A stretch of 29,787 bases of DNA, from the NCBI GenBank assembly GCA_038230695.1, contig JBBRMT010000026.1, positions 1 through 29,787 of the forward strand. Direction: 5' to 3'. Below the pieces are notes generated by a model that made no database searches, was not told the origin of the DNA, and saw only the letters and a list, made by a program, of their open reading frames with translations. Positions within the stretch are counted from its first letter, which is position 1. Each line of letters starts with the position of its first letter. The stretch comes from QHBQ01 sp038230695 (lineage in GTDB: Bacteria > Chloroflexota > Chloroflexia > QHBQ01). The position numbers and the translations under genes are program-made. This document shows positions 7,443 through 15,737 of this stretch, in pieces.

Positions 7443-8747
7443 ATGTACGAACTAATTATCCTGTGCCGCCTGATGGTACAACCATCGCATGGCTATCTGA
7501 TCGGCCAGATTCTCAACGACATGATTGGCCCATACGCCAAGGTGAGCAACGGTCGGCTGTATCCGTTGCTCGCCAAGCTAGAGGAGCAGGGGCTGATCGT
7601 GGCCTACGAGGATGCTGGCGAAACGCATGGTGGCCGCAAAGTACGCAGCTATGCAATTACCGAGGCCGGGCGCAAACGCTGGCACGCGCTGATGATGGAT
7701 ACCACATCCAATCCAGGCGAGTATAACAAGTTCTTCCTATCAAAGTCGCCTTACCTGCGTCTGCTATCGTCCACCGACCGCATTATCTTGCTCGACCACT
7801 ACATACATTACAGTGAGGCACACGTGATACACCTGAAGGCCGAGGGTGAAGGCTTGCGTAATTTGCCGCCCGGCATCGAAGAGACGGATTACCTGAACGC
7901 TGCGCTCAATACGCTTGATCACATGGTTGCCCAGTGGCAACTGGAACTGGCCTGGGGTCGCAGCCTGCACGAACACAAACTGGCGGAGGCGGCCATGGCC
8001 TTATTTGAACCGGAGGGAATCACGATGAGCCAAAATCAGAATGGAGCAGCGAGGGCGATGCGGTCAGCACCCAAACCGATCATTGCCCTCAACTCTGCCC
8101 TGCATCGGTTGCTGCTCAGTTGCGGCATCATCGGTTCGCTGCTTTTCAACGCAGTTTATCTGATTGCGGGCGCGATTCGCCCCGGCTACGACCCCTGGCG
8201 GCAGCCAATGAGCGCACTCAGCCTGAGCGACGGTGGCTGGATACAGGGGGCGAACTTCATCGTTTTCGGCTTGTTTATTATTTGCTTCGCAATCGGCTTG
8301 CGCGTGTCGCTCAGGCCAGGGGCCGCGGCGACTTGGGGGCCGATCCTACAAGTCCAGGTCGCGCTGGGCCTAATACTCGCGGGTATCTTCACGCAAGACT
8401 CCGACCATGGCTACCCGCCCAGGGCAACGTTGCTGACGACACCCACCACGCACGCAGTCATTCATCTCTTCGCCACCTTCCTGGCCTTTGGTTCAAGGGT
8501 GATCTGGTGCTTCGTAATCGCCAGACGCTTTGCTATTGAGCCTCGCTGGCGTGGCTGGGCGACCTACGCGGTTGTCACCGGCATATTGATGGTGATCTTC
8601 CTCGCCACCTTTGGGGCAGAGATGTCGAGCAATGGGCCAGCGGGGTTGTTCGAGAAACTGGCTACCATGGTTACTTCCCTTCTGACCATCTTGCTAGCAG
8701 CGCGGCTTCTGTCTGGAACAGGATTCTCGCATCAAGGTAACGGGTAA
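7443..8747 (+). CDS. PadR-family regulator fused in frame to a DUF998-like membrane protein
   Basis: I chose the ATG at 7443 (434 residues): AAAGGAG lies nine bases upstream and the paralogue at 11145 starts with the same MYELIIL; the ATG at 7416 has no usable spacing. Residues ~1-90 are a PadR winged helix (HGYLIGQILNDMIG, VSNGRLYPLLAKLEEQGLI, YAITEAGRKRW) and ~95-185 the helical dimerisation part. From residue ~215 the protein has about six membrane helices in the style of DUF998, with PGYDPWRQPMSALSLSDGG after the first. An ATG at 8025 (codon 195) lies exactly at the junction behind GGAGGG. The product may therefore be one membrane-tethered regulator, two proteins from one frame, or a recent loss of a stop codon. 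Confidence 0.85.
   Translation: MYELIILCRLMVQPSHGYLIGQILNDMIGPYAKVSNGRLYPLLAKLEEQGLIVAYEDAGETHGGRKVRSYAITEAGRKRWHALMMDTTSNPGEYNKFFLSKSPYLRLLSSTDRIILLDHYIHYSEAHVIHLKAEGEGLRNLPPGIEETDYLNAALNTLDHMVAQWQLELAWGRSLHEHKLAEAAMALFEPEGITMSQNQNGAARAMRSAPKPIIALNSALHRLLLSCGIIGSLLFNAVYLIAGAIRPGYDPWRQPMSALSLSDGGWIQGANFIVFGLFIICFAIGLRVSLRPGAAATWGPILQVQVALGLILAGIFTQDSDHGYPPRATLLTTPTTHAVIHLFATFLAFGSRVIWCFVIARRFAIEPRWRGWATYAVVTGILMVIFLATFGAEMSSNGPAGLFEKLATMVTSLLTILLAARLLSGTGFSHQGNG
8012..8027 (+). promoter_or_regulatory. Internal ribosome binding site and start inside the PadR-DUF998 frame
   Basis: GGAGGG at 8012-8017 with seven bases to ATG at 8025-8027 is one of the best Shine-Dalgarno/start pairs in the window, in frame with the upstream PadR part. 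Initiation here would yield a separate ~240-residue membrane protein starting MSQNQNGAAR. Confidence 0.7.
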
Positions 8748-8804
8748 GTTGTCGGCCTAAAGCCCGACGCGACCGCAAGTTGCGTTTCACAAAGGAGATA
8801 GGTA

Positions 8805-9488
8805 ATGTCCTCACGAATGTTCCGTATTCTGATTGCCCTCAGCGGTATCCTCGGTGCGGTCGCGCTGGTCGCTTACTTCGCCGCACCATGGACGTGGTTG
8901 CCGCTGCCACTAGCCACCGCTAGCCCGGCTGAGGTGCAAGCGTTCAGTACGCAGTACCACGACACTCTCCTGTGGGATACCTGGCTGCAGGCGGTAGGTT
9001 CGCTGCTCTCGATTATCTTTGCAATTGGCCTGGTTCATCTGGCCGGGGCAAACGGCAAGTTTGCAGGGCGGCTGATACTGCCGGTTTGCGCGGTCATCCT
9101 CGGCCTGAGTTTGATGGAAGGCAGCTTCGCGCTGGGCGCACAGATCGCGAGTGATAGCGGACACCTCGATGCCGCTGTAACTTGTCTCGACCTTACCTAT
9201 GTATTCGTCCACATCGTCCTACTCGCCCCGTCGTTGTTTCTAACTCTGGGTGCGGCCCTGCTTGGCACCCGGCTGCTGCCTACATCGTTCGTCTACGTGG
9301 CGCTGGCGCTGGGGGCGCTGTTCCAAATCCTCGGCTTTATCGCGCTGTTCAGCACTGCTGCCATGCAGGCTACCATTATCGTGCTTATGCTTCAGGAGGT
9401 GTGGAGCGTGGCCGTTGCCATCATGCTAATTGCTCGCCCAGCAGAGCAAGTTGACCAGATGGCAAATACAGCAGCACAAGCTGTCTAA
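8805..9488 (+). CDS. Hypothetical polytopic membrane protein (227 aa)
   Basis: Has a good AAAGGAG eight bases before the ATG at 8805. Six hydrophobic segments are visible, the first at the N-terminus (ILIALSGILGAVALVAYFAA), with a soluble loop holding HDTLLWDTWLQAVG between helices 1 and 2. The layout resembles DUF4386-type small membrane proteins that often sit beside PadR or TetR regulators, but I cannot assign the family firmly. It is the third gene of the operon, 57 bases after the PadR-DUF998 gene and 22 before the hydrolase. Confidence 0.7.
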   Translation: MSSRMFRILIALSGILGAVALVAYFAAPWTWLPLPLATASPAEVQAFSTQYHDTLLWDTWLQAVGSLLSIIFAIGLVHLAGANGKFAGRLILPVCAVILGLSLMEGSFALGAQIASDSGHLDAAVTCLDLTYVFVHIVLLAPSLFLTLGAALLGTRLLPTSFVYVALALGALFQILGFIALFSTAAMQATIIVLMLQEVWSVAVAIMLIARPAEQVDQMANTAAQAV

Positions 9489-9510
9489 TCAGTAAGAAGG
9501 GGTAATTGCC

Positions 9511-10893
9511 ATGACCCAAACAATCGCTACTCGCCCACCAATGAGCGTCCAACGTGCGAAGCACGAGGCGCTCCTGTACTGGGCGGCGCTGCTTACCGCT
9601 GCCGCAGCGATCATCCACCTCAGCGGAGTTTGGGAGCAATGGCCGCTGTCTGTGCCGCTGTCGGTTTTGTTCCTTATCGGTGCGGTAATTCAGTTCGCTG
9701 CTGCGGTGGCTGTAGTTGCTCTACCCACTCGCCGAATCTTCTCCCTGGTGGCGCTGTTGAACCTTGCCGCCGCGCTGCTCTGGGTCTTCAGCCACGCGGT
9801 TGGGCTGCCGCTGATTACTACTCTGTGGCAACCAGAGATGCTCAGTATCTTTGATTTGCTCCTCGCGCCCATGGAGTTGCTCGCGGCGCTCTTGCTGCTC
9901 TACCTTGCAGAGCGACCATCACTAACCAAGCCGCTGAGGGCATGGCGCACCGCAGCGGGAGTAGTGGCGGCGTTCATTCTGGTCTCTAGCCTCACCTGGC
10001 TGGGCAGCAGCGCAGCGGCCAACGCGGTATGGCTCCCTACGGGAACAAGTGTAAGCGTGCCAGCCGGTCAGACGGCCACGCTCACGTACTGCAATCTCCC
10101 TGGTAGCCCACTGGCGATGGATCTCTCCGAACCAGCGGCTTCCGCCCACCGTCCGGCACCGACAGTCCTCTTCATCCATGGCGGCGCTGGCATTATGGGC
10201 AGCCGCCAGTTGTTGGTGGGAGGGGGGACAAGTGGGCCTTACTGGGTAACGGTTTACGATACTTTGGTTAAGCGCGGCTTCGTGGCTGGTTCAATTGATT
10301 ATGGCCTCTGGCCCTTGCACTCGGCGCAGGATATGATCAAGGATGCGAAGTGCGCGGTTCGCTTCCTGCGCGCGCACGCCAGCGAACTGGGGATAGATGT
10401 ACAGCGCATCGGGGTCGCAGGTGAGAGTCAGGGCGGTTACCTGGGTGCGATGCTCGGTACGGCTGGCCCAAGCGCGGGCTTCGATGTCGGCCAATATCTG
10501 GATCAGTCGAGCGGCGTGCAGGCGGTAGCGGATATCTCCGGCTTCAGCGATCTGCTGAACATGACTGGCGGTGCGAGTTGGACTTCCAGCCTGATGGGTG
10601 AGTTCGGCGATTCAAAAGCAGCTCTACAGGCCGCTAGCCCGATCACCTATGTCGCCCCCGGCGACCCGCCTTTCCTAATCATTCATGGCACCGAGGATCC
10701 AATCCTCGCACCTCACCACGCTCAGGAGATTTACGATCGGCTTAAGGCGGCGAACGTACCGGCAACGCTGGTGATGGTGCAGCACGGTGGTCACGGGCTG
10801 TATTGGCCTCCAACCGATCAGCCACAGCAGCCCGGCCCTGATGCGCTAGTACAAATGATTGGCGATCTCTTCGTCAAGACACTGATGCCCTGA
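9511..10893 (+). CDS. Membrane-anchored alpha/beta-hydrolase (esterase/lipase type)
   Basis: 460 residues. Residues ~20-165 hold five hydrophobic segments. From ~215 an esterase-type alpha/beta-hydrolase follows: oxyanion HGGAG (223-227), nucleophile elbow GESQG (S306), acid HGTEDP (D396) and HGGH (H428), so the Ser-Asp-His triad is complete. The HGG oxyanion motif and late DPPFLIIHG segment fit the BD-FAE/hormone-sensitive-lipase-like carboxylesterases. After the fifth helix the catalytic domain probably faces outside, but topology is inferred. It ends the PadR-DUF998 operon; AAGGGG before the ATG at 9511 is the likely ribosome binding site. Substrate unknown. Confidence 0.85.
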   Translation: MTQTIATRPPMSVQRAKHEALLYWAALLTAAAAIIHLSGVWEQWPLSVPLSVLFLIGAVIQFAAAVAVVALPTRRIFSLVALLNLAAALLWVFSHAVGLPLITTLWQPEMLSIFDLLLAPMELLAALLLLYLAERPSLTKPLRAWRTAAGVVAAFILVSSLTWLGSSAAANAVWLPTGTSVSVPAGQTATLTYCNLPGSPLAMDLSEPAASAHRPAPTVLFIHGGAGIMGSRQLLVGGGTSGPYWVTVYDTLVKRGFVAGSIDYGLWPLHSAQDMIKDAKCAVRFLRAHASELGIDVQRIGVAGESQGGYLGAMLGTAGPSAGFDVGQYLDQSSGVQAVADISGFSDLLNMTGGASWTSSLMGEFGDSKAALQAASPITYVAPGDPPFLIIHGTEDPILAPHHAQEIYDRLKAANVPATLVMVQHGGHGLYWPPTDQPQQPGPDALVQMIGDLFVKTLMP

Positions 10894-10951
10894 TCTTGCC
10901 CTTGTTTCCAGCTTATAACAATTGCGATTGGTGGGGGTATAAATTGCACCA

Positions 10952-10975
10952 GGGCGAACCGTTGTTCGCCCCTAC
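10952..10975. repeat. GGGCGAAC/GTTCGCCC palindromic repeat (copy 3)
   Basis: An 8-bp perfect stem (10952-10959 / 10964-10971) with loop CGTT, then CTAC. It is the same as 3905-3928 except the loop, which is reverse-complemented (AACG there), so the two copies are in opposite orientation apart from the flanking CTAC. It lies between the hydrolase stop and the second PadR promoter and could end the upstream operon. Confidence 0.8.
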
Positions 10976-11056
10976 AGAAAACTAACCCTCTCCTCGGCGA
11001 TTGGTATTACATTTCACTCTGCCAATTTCTACATCATTTGGCCTAGATGCAGGCGC

Positions 11057-11085
11057 TTGACAGCAGGGGAGTGTTCTGTTATAAT
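11057..11085 (+). promoter_or_regulatory. Consensus promoter of the second PadR gene
   Basis: TTGACA (11057-11062), 17-base spacer, TATAAT (11080-11085). The following bases AGGTCA are identical to those after the promoter at 6810-6838. Confidence 0.9.
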
Positions 11086-11087
11086 AG

Positions 11088-11098
11088 GTCAAATTGAC
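11088..11098. promoter_or_regulatory. Candidate PadR operator (site 2)
   Basis: GTCAAATTGAC has 5-bp perfect arms and starts two bases after the -10, exactly as site 1 at 6841. The two regulators may cross-regulate through this shared motif. Confidence 0.5.
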
Positions 11099-11144
11099 AC
11101 GTCGCTTTCACCTATCAAAATGACATGGAAGGGAGATGATGGGT

Positions 11145-11732
11145 ATGTACGAGCTAATCATTCTGTCGCAGTTGCTGCATGGCCCAATGCACGGCTACCT
11201 GATGGCTAAAATCATCAACGACATGATCGGGCCATATGCGAAGTTTAGCAACGGTGGGCTTTACCCATTGCTCGCCAGGCTGCAAGCGCAGGGGCTGATT
11301 ATTGCCGAGGAAGCGAACGACTCAGAAAGTAAGGGAGAGCGACAATCCCGCCACTACCGCATCTCCGAGGAAGGGCGCAAACGCTGGCACAAGCTGATGA
11401 TGGATACCACCTCCAACCCAGGGGATTACAACAAGATCTTCTTTCAGAAATCAGGCTTTATGGATTACCTCAAATCGGAGGAGCGGTTTTACATAATTGA
11501 CCACTACATCAACTACTGCCAGGCTCACGTGCTGCACCTGACGGCTGAGGCTGAAGATCTCCGCACCTTGCCCAGGGAAGAGTACAACTTGACCAACCTT
11601 GACGCAATCCTCGATGCGATGCGGCATAACATTGACCTGTGGCAGCTAGAACTCACCTGGGTACACCAGGTGCGCCAGCGTGAAATCGCCATTGCCGAGG
11701 GACAAGCGCAGTCCGCTGCGGCCATCGAATAA
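11145..11732 (+). CDS. PadR-family transcriptional regulator
   Basis: 195 residues from the ATG at 11145, chosen because GGAAGGGAG at 11127-11135 is well spaced for it while the ATGs at 11136 and 11139 are too close. Winged helix ~1-90 (HGYLMAKIINDMIGPYAKFS, LYPLLARLQAQGLI, YRISEEGRKRWHKLM), then a helical C-terminal domain (~95-185). It is closely similar to the N-terminal part of the protein at 7443, including the shared MDTTSNPG and YNK segment. It ends with a normal stop, unlike that fusion. The transporter gene follows after 88 bases; PadR/efflux pairs are commonly drug-inducible, as with LmrR, so a repressor of the pump is likely. Confidence 0.9.
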   Translation: MYELIILSQLLHGPMHGYLMAKIINDMIGPYAKFSNGGLYPLLARLQAQGLIIAEEANDSESKGERQSRHYRISEEGRKRWHKLMMDTTSNPGDYNKIFFQKSGFMDYLKSEERFYIIDHYINYCQAHVLHLTAEAEDLRTLPREEYNLTNLDAILDAMRHNIDLWQLELTWVHQVRQREIAIAEGQAQSAAAIE

Positions 11733-11760
11733 TACGGCAGGTCGTATCAGTAATTAGCAC

Positions 11761-11769
11761 TGCTATAAT
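11761..11769 (+). promoter_or_regulatory. Extended -10 promoter before the MFS transporter
   Basis: TGCTATAAT lies about 50 bases before the ATG at 11821, between the PadR stop and the transporter, suggesting its own start of transcription. No clear -35 is present. Confidence 0.5.
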
Positions 11770-11820
11770 CGGAGTTTCACATAAACCATAAGATACAGTT
11801 CGCAAAAGGAGGGTTATATC

Positions 11821-13539
11821 ATGTCACAGATACAGGAAGCAGTTAAGCAAGAAGCAAAGCCGCAAGCGGGTGGCTGGGGTGCGCCCGCCGCACCGCTCAC
11901 CCTGCCTGGCGGGCGGGTGGTCAATCAATGGCTGGTGTTGACCTCATTGATGTTCGGGTTCTTCATGGCCCTGCTCGATGCCACCATCGTCAACATCGCC
12001 ATCCCTAGCATCCAGACTAGCCTGCATACCACACTAACCACGGTTAGCTGGGTGTCCAACGCCTACAATCTGGTGTTCGCCGTGCTGCTGGTGACCACGG
12101 GCCGCTTTGCCGACCAGTTTGGCCGCAAGCGAATGTTCATGATCGGTATGGTGATGTTCAGCATCGGGTCGCTGCTTTGCGCCTTCGCCCCCACTATCGA
12201 GTGGTTGATCGGTTTCCGCGCCGTGCAGGCGCTGGGCGCAGCGGCGCTTACCCCCGTCAGCCTGGCGATTATTACCGCCGTGTTTCCCGCCAAGCAGCGC
12301 GGTGCAGCAATTGGCATCTGGGGTGCGGCAGCGGGGCTGGCCTCGGCGGCTGGGCCGGTGCTGGGCGGCTTCCTGGTGCAGAGCTTCGGCTGGCCTGCCA
12401 TCTTCCTGGTCAATCTGCCCTTCTGCATCGTCGGCCTGTTCATGGTCTTCACCTTCGTGCCAGAGATGCGCGACCCTAACGCTAACCGCCGCATAGACGT
12501 TGCCGGTTTGCTCACTCTGACCGTCGGGCTGTTCTGCCTGGTGCTAGCAATTATCCAGGGCAACGACTGGGGCTGGACCTCGGCTGGCATCTTCGGTTTG
12601 TTCGCGGGCGCAATCATCGGGCTAGCCCTGTTCTACGTGGTGGAGACACGGCAGGAGCAGCCCATCTTCGACTTCAGCCTGTTCCGCATCCGCAGCTTTA
12701 CTACCGCAAATATAACCATGCTCCTGTTCGGCATTGCCATCCAGGGCGCGTTCCTCATCCTGGTACTGTTCTTCGTCATCGCTCAGGGTAAGAGCGTACT
12801 GGATGCGGCCTATGCGATTATCCCCCTGCCTTTGGCCTCGTTCTTCTTCTCCGCCATCTCTGGCGCGATTAGCGGCAAAAAGGTGTCACCGCGCGTCCTC
12901 GGCATCATCGGCATGGCCCTACTCACCATCGGTTTCTATCTGTTCTCCACCATCAGCGCGAGTGTCAACTACTTCGACTTCGCCTGGCGCGACATAATCG
13001 TGGGCGCGGGCATGGGCCTGGTCTTCACCAGCCTCCCCAACATCGTGCTGTCCGAGTTGCCCCGCCACAAGCTGGGGGTAGGCAGCGGCGCGTTCAACAC
13101 TTTCCGCCAGGTGGGGTTCGTTCTCGGTGTCGCCATCCTGATCAGCCTACTCACCGGCCAGATCAGCAGCAACGTTGCCACTGCCAAGACCAGTGCGGTC
13201 GCCATCGTGCAGGCCGATAACAAGTTGCCAGCGCAGCTTCGCACTACCATCGCCAGCAACATCCAGAATGCCGCCAGCCAGAGCAGCAGCCAGTTCGACC
13301 TGACTACCATCGCCGACCGCATCCCCGGCGGCGCGGCGCTCAAGCCCGAACTCGCCAGCCTCAACCGGCGCATCGCCACCCTGTTCGCTGCTGGCATCAA
13401 CGACGCTTTCACCCTCAGTTGGTTCGTCTCGGCTATCATCGCCCTGCTGGGGTTGATTGCCGCCCTGCTCACCCGCGCTGCTCATCCAGCCAAAGCTAGT
13501 AATGAAGAGGCTAGCTGGGCGGCAGCAGCGGGCGCATAG
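11821..13539 (+). CDS. MFS drug-efflux transporter, DHA2 (EmrB/QacA, 14-helix) type
   Basis: 572 residues with about 14 membrane helices. Visible family motifs: FMALLDATIVNIAIPSI in helix 1 (motif D1 with the membrane-embedded Asp), GRFADQFGRKRMFMIG (motif A), and GPVLGGFLVQSFGWPAIFLV (antiporter motif C). The length matches DHA2 proton/drug antiporters. A polar extracytoplasmic loop (~450-515) precedes the last helix. AAAAGGAGG gives strong translation from 11821. Together with the upstream PadR gene it forms a probable inducible multidrug-resistance unit; substrates cannot be predicted. Confidence 0.92.
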   Translation: MSQIQEAVKQEAKPQAGGWGAPAAPLTLPGGRVVNQWLVLTSLMFGFFMALLDATIVNIAIPSIQTSLHTTLTTVSWVSNAYNLVFAVLLVTTGRFADQFGRKRMFMIGMVMFSIGSLLCAFAPTIEWLIGFRAVQALGAAALTPVSLAIITAVFPAKQRGAAIGIWGAAAGLASAAGPVLGGFLVQSFGWPAIFLVNLPFCIVGLFMVFTFVPEMRDPNANRRIDVAGLLTLTVGLFCLVLAIIQGNDWGWTSAGIFGLFAGAIIGLALFYVVETRQEQPIFDFSLFRIRSFTTANITMLLFGIAIQGAFLILVLFFVIAQGKSVLDAAYAIIPLPLASFFFSAISGAISGKKVSPRVLGIIGMALLTIGFYLFSTISASVNYFDFAWRDIIVGAGMGLVFTSLPNIVLSELPRHKLGVGSGAFNTFRQVGFVLGVAILISLLTGQISSNVATAKTSAVAIVQADNKLPAQLRTTIASNIQNAASQSSSQFDLTTIADRIPGGAALKPELASLNRRIATLFAAGINDAFTLSWFVSAIIALLGLIAALLTRAAHPAKASNEEASWAAAAGA

Positions 13540-13552
13540 TTCACGCAGATGG

Positions 13553-13692
13553 TGTATTTATGTAGGGGCGGGTTGCGCTCGCCCTCGCCCTTGTATTTAT
13601 GTAGGGGCAGGCTGCGCTCGCCCTCGCCCTTGTATTTATGTAGGGGCGGGCTGCGCTCGCCCTTGTATTTATGTAGGGGCTGCGCTCGCCCC
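13553..13692 (+). repeat. Tandem array of a GTAGGGGCG palindromic unit (four copies)
   Basis: Units starting TGTATTTATGTAGGGGC begin at 13553, 13592, 13631 and 13664, with lengths 39, 39, 33 and about 28 bases; the third lost six bases (CCTCGC region) and the fourth more. Each contains GGGCGGG.TGCGCTCGCCC, which can fold. The array fills most of the spacer between the transporter stop and the promoter at 13702. Open frames through it have no gene-like features and reflect the repeat. Confidence 0.9.
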
Positions 13693-13701
13693 GGCTGCAA
13701 G

Positions 13702-13730
13702 TTTACAACCGGCAGTCGGTCAGCTATAAT
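13702..13730 (+). promoter_or_regulatory. Promoter of the aldo/keto reductase operon
   Basis: TTTACA (13702-13707), 17-base spacer, TATAAT (13725-13730), about 44 bases before the TTG start at 13774. Confidence 0.75.
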
Positions 13731-13773
13731 GTAGGCGGCAAATATATCCAAGCCAGAAAGTGAGGGTCGCCGC

Positions 13774-14700
13774 TTGCCAATCATCCCCCAACGTATGCTG
13801 GGCGCAACCGGCTTGCGCGTGGCGGCGCTAGGCTATGGCGGCGCACCGATCGGCTTTACCGCAAGTGGGCAGCCAGATGCCTTCATCGCGCTGCTGCGTC
13901 AGGCGCTTGATGCTGGTATCACCTTCTTCGACACTGCCCCCGACTATCGTCACAGCGAAGAGTTGCTCGGCGAGGCGTTGCAGGGGCAGCGTGACCGCGT
14001 GGTGCTGGCAAGCAAGTGTGGGCGAGTGCAGCACTGGCGCAACGGCGGCTGGGTCGCCGAGGAAGATTGGTCGGCAGCAGGCGTGCAGCAACAAATCGAA
14101 GCCAGTTTGCGCTACCTGCGTACTGATTACCTCGACCTGGTGCAACTGCACAGTCCGCCGCGCTGGGCGCTGGAAGATGGCGCGGCGCTACACGGGCTAC
14201 AGCAAGCGCAAGCGGCAGGCAAGGTGCGGCACATTGGGGTCAGCGCCGATGGTGATGATGCCTGGTACGCGCTGGATATGCGGGTGTTCGCCACCTTGCA
14301 GGTTAGTTACAGCATCTTGCAGCAGGAGGCGGGCGCGAAGCTGATACCGGCGGCTGCGGCGCAGGGTATGGGTATCATTGTCAAGCAGCCGGTTGCCAAT
14401 GGCATTGCCGACCTGAAAGAGCGCCCCGGCCACCCCGACTGGACGTGGAAATGGGATGTGGCGCAACGCATGGATTGGGCGGCGTTGGGCGCGACTGGGG
14501 CGCGGCAGGAATTGGCTTTGCGCTGGGTTTTGGGCAACCCGCTGGTTAGCACCGCGATTGTCGGCACCGCCAACCCGCAACACCTTGCCGCAAACGTTGC
14601 CTGGGCCACCGAACCGCTGCTCGATGCGACCCACTTCAAGCAGATTGAGGCCGCCTACTATGCGGCGCGGCAGCAAATTGCTGGGGAGCAAGATACATGA
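13774..14700 (+). CDS. Aldo/keto reductase
   Basis: 308 residues, full length for the family. Start is TTG at 13774 with GAGGG upstream; the protein begins MPIIPQRMLGATGLRVAALG, the usual AKR opening. The catalytic tetrad is complete: FFDTAPDYRHSE (D53, Y58), LASKCG (K81) and LVQLHSP (H126). The late GTANPQHLAANV fits the NADP(H)-binding region. The family reduces aldehydes or ketones, often sugars; the resemblance is to the L-fucose/D-threo-aldose dehydrogenase branch, which would fit a role in sugar catabolism with the next gene. The gene ends in ATGA, overlapping the next start, so translation is coupled. Confidence 0.9.
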   Translation: MPIIPQRMLGATGLRVAALGYGGAPIGFTASGQPDAFIALLRQALDAGITFFDTAPDYRHSEELLGEALQGQRDRVVLASKCGRVQHWRNGGWVAEEDWSAAGVQQQIEASLRYLRTDYLDLVQLHSPPRWALEDGAALHGLQQAQAAGKVRHIGVSADGDDAWYALDMRVFATLQVSYSILQQEAGAKLIPAAAAQGMGIIVKQPVANGIADLKERPGHPDWTWKWDVAQRMDWAALGATGARQELALRWVLGNPLVSTAIVGTANPQHLAANVAWATEPLLDATHFKQIEAAYYAARQQIAGEQDT

Positions 14701-15662
14701 TTAAGATTGGCTTCATCGGTTGTGGCGGCATCTCCCGCGAATATATACAGCGCATTGACGCACTTGGCGAGGCGGCCAGTGTAGTCGCTTTCTGCGACCT
14801 CGACGGTGAGCGGGCCGCCGCACTGGCTGTTGGCCGCGAGGCGCGGGTGTATACCGATTATCGCACCATGCTGGCCGACGAGCAGCTAGATGCGGTGTTC
14901 GACAACCTGCCCCCCTTTGCCCGCAGCGACGAGTTGGCGCTAGCAGCGAAGCGCGGTTGCGCCATCTTCACCACCAAGCCGCTCGGCCTGGATTTGGATA
15001 CCGCCCGCCGCAGCCTGGCGGCAATCGAAGCAGCGGGGGTGATAAATAGCGTCGGCTATATGTTTCGCTACAGCGGCATTACCGACTATGCGCGGCAGCT
15101 AATCGCCGACCGCCCGGTAGCAATGGTAATCGGGCGGGTGCTGGGGTCAATGCCGGGCAGTTGGGTAAGCAAAGGGGCGCTATCGGGCGGCCAGATTGTG
15201 GAGCAGAGTACCCATATCGTAGATCTGGCCCGCTACTTTGCGGGCGATGTAAGCAGCGTCTACGCGCTGGGGCGCGGCGGCCATGTGCCAGACCGTGTTG
15301 ATTACGAGGATGTAACCACCGTCAGCCTCGACTTTAGCGGCGGGGCGATCGGCAACATCATCTCCACCTGTGCGGTGTGGCAGTTCTTCTGGGGTTGCAC
15401 CTTGATTGGCCGCGATCTGCATCTTGAGCTAGTTTATGATGAGTGGACGGTGCGCGGCAGCGTGGACGGTCAGCCGATTGACCATCACGACCCCGCCAGC
15501 GGCTATTTCGAACAGGTTGCCACCTTCGTGAAGGCGGTGACAAATCACGATCAGAGTCTGATTCGCTGCTCCTACCGCGACGGCTTCGGCACATTCGCAG
15601 CCACGCTGGCGGCCACCCGTTCACTGGCAAGCGGCCAGCCTGAGTCGGTAGCGCAGGTGTAG
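14697..15662 (+). CDS. Gfo/Idh/MocA-family NAD(P)-dependent oxidoreductase
   Basis: 321 residues. N-terminal Rossmann fold with GFIGCGGIS (G8xG10xxx), then the TTKPLGLD segment holding the family lysine-proline pair (K94, P95; the usual Glu before Lys is Thr here), and GGQIVEQSTHIVDLARY with the conserved His/Asp (H173, D176). The family oxidises or reduces sugars, inositols and related polyols. It overlaps the aldo/keto reductase by four bases, so the pair probably acts on successive or related sugar intermediates; the substrate cannot be told. The ATG start is fixed by the coupling. Confidence 0.9.
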   Translation: MIKIGFIGCGGISREYIQRIDALGEAASVVAFCDLDGERAAALAVGREARVYTDYRTMLADEQLDAVFDNLPPFARSDELALAAKRGCAIFTTKPLGLDLDTARRSLAAIEAAGVINSVGYMFRYSGITDYARQLIADRPVAMVIGRVLGSMPGSWVSKGALSGGQIVEQSTHIVDLARYFAGDVSSVYALGRGGHVPDRVDYEDVTTVSLDFSGGAIGNIISTCAVWQFFWGCTLIGRDLHLELVYDEWTVRGSVDGQPIDHHDPASGYFEQVATFVKAVTNHDQSLIRCSYRDGFGTFAATLAATRSLASGQPESVAQV

Positions 15663-15688
15663 GTTGGCAAATTAGGCCGCCCGACCTA

Positions 15689-15717
15689 TTGACAGCCGCG
15701 CCAAACTGCGGTATCAT
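15689..15717 (+). promoter_or_regulatory. Promoter of the T-box leader
   Basis: TTGACA (15689-15694), 17-base spacer, TATCAT (15712-15717), placing the RNA start about 15 bases before the T-box stem I sequence. Confidence 0.8.
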
Positions 15718-15737
15718 AATCGCATAAAACAAGGCAC

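Noticed and set aside
13553..13692. Possible CRISPR array because of regular ~39-base repeats
   Set aside because: The whole unit is repeated with no unique spacers between copies, and no cas genes are present.
13457..13784. Open frames through the tandem repeats, encoding repeated CIYVGAGCARPRP-like or LHKYKGE-like peptides on the two strands
   Set aside because: They are open only because the repeat lacks stops in those frames; there is no ribosome binding site and the sequence is explained by the palindromic array.
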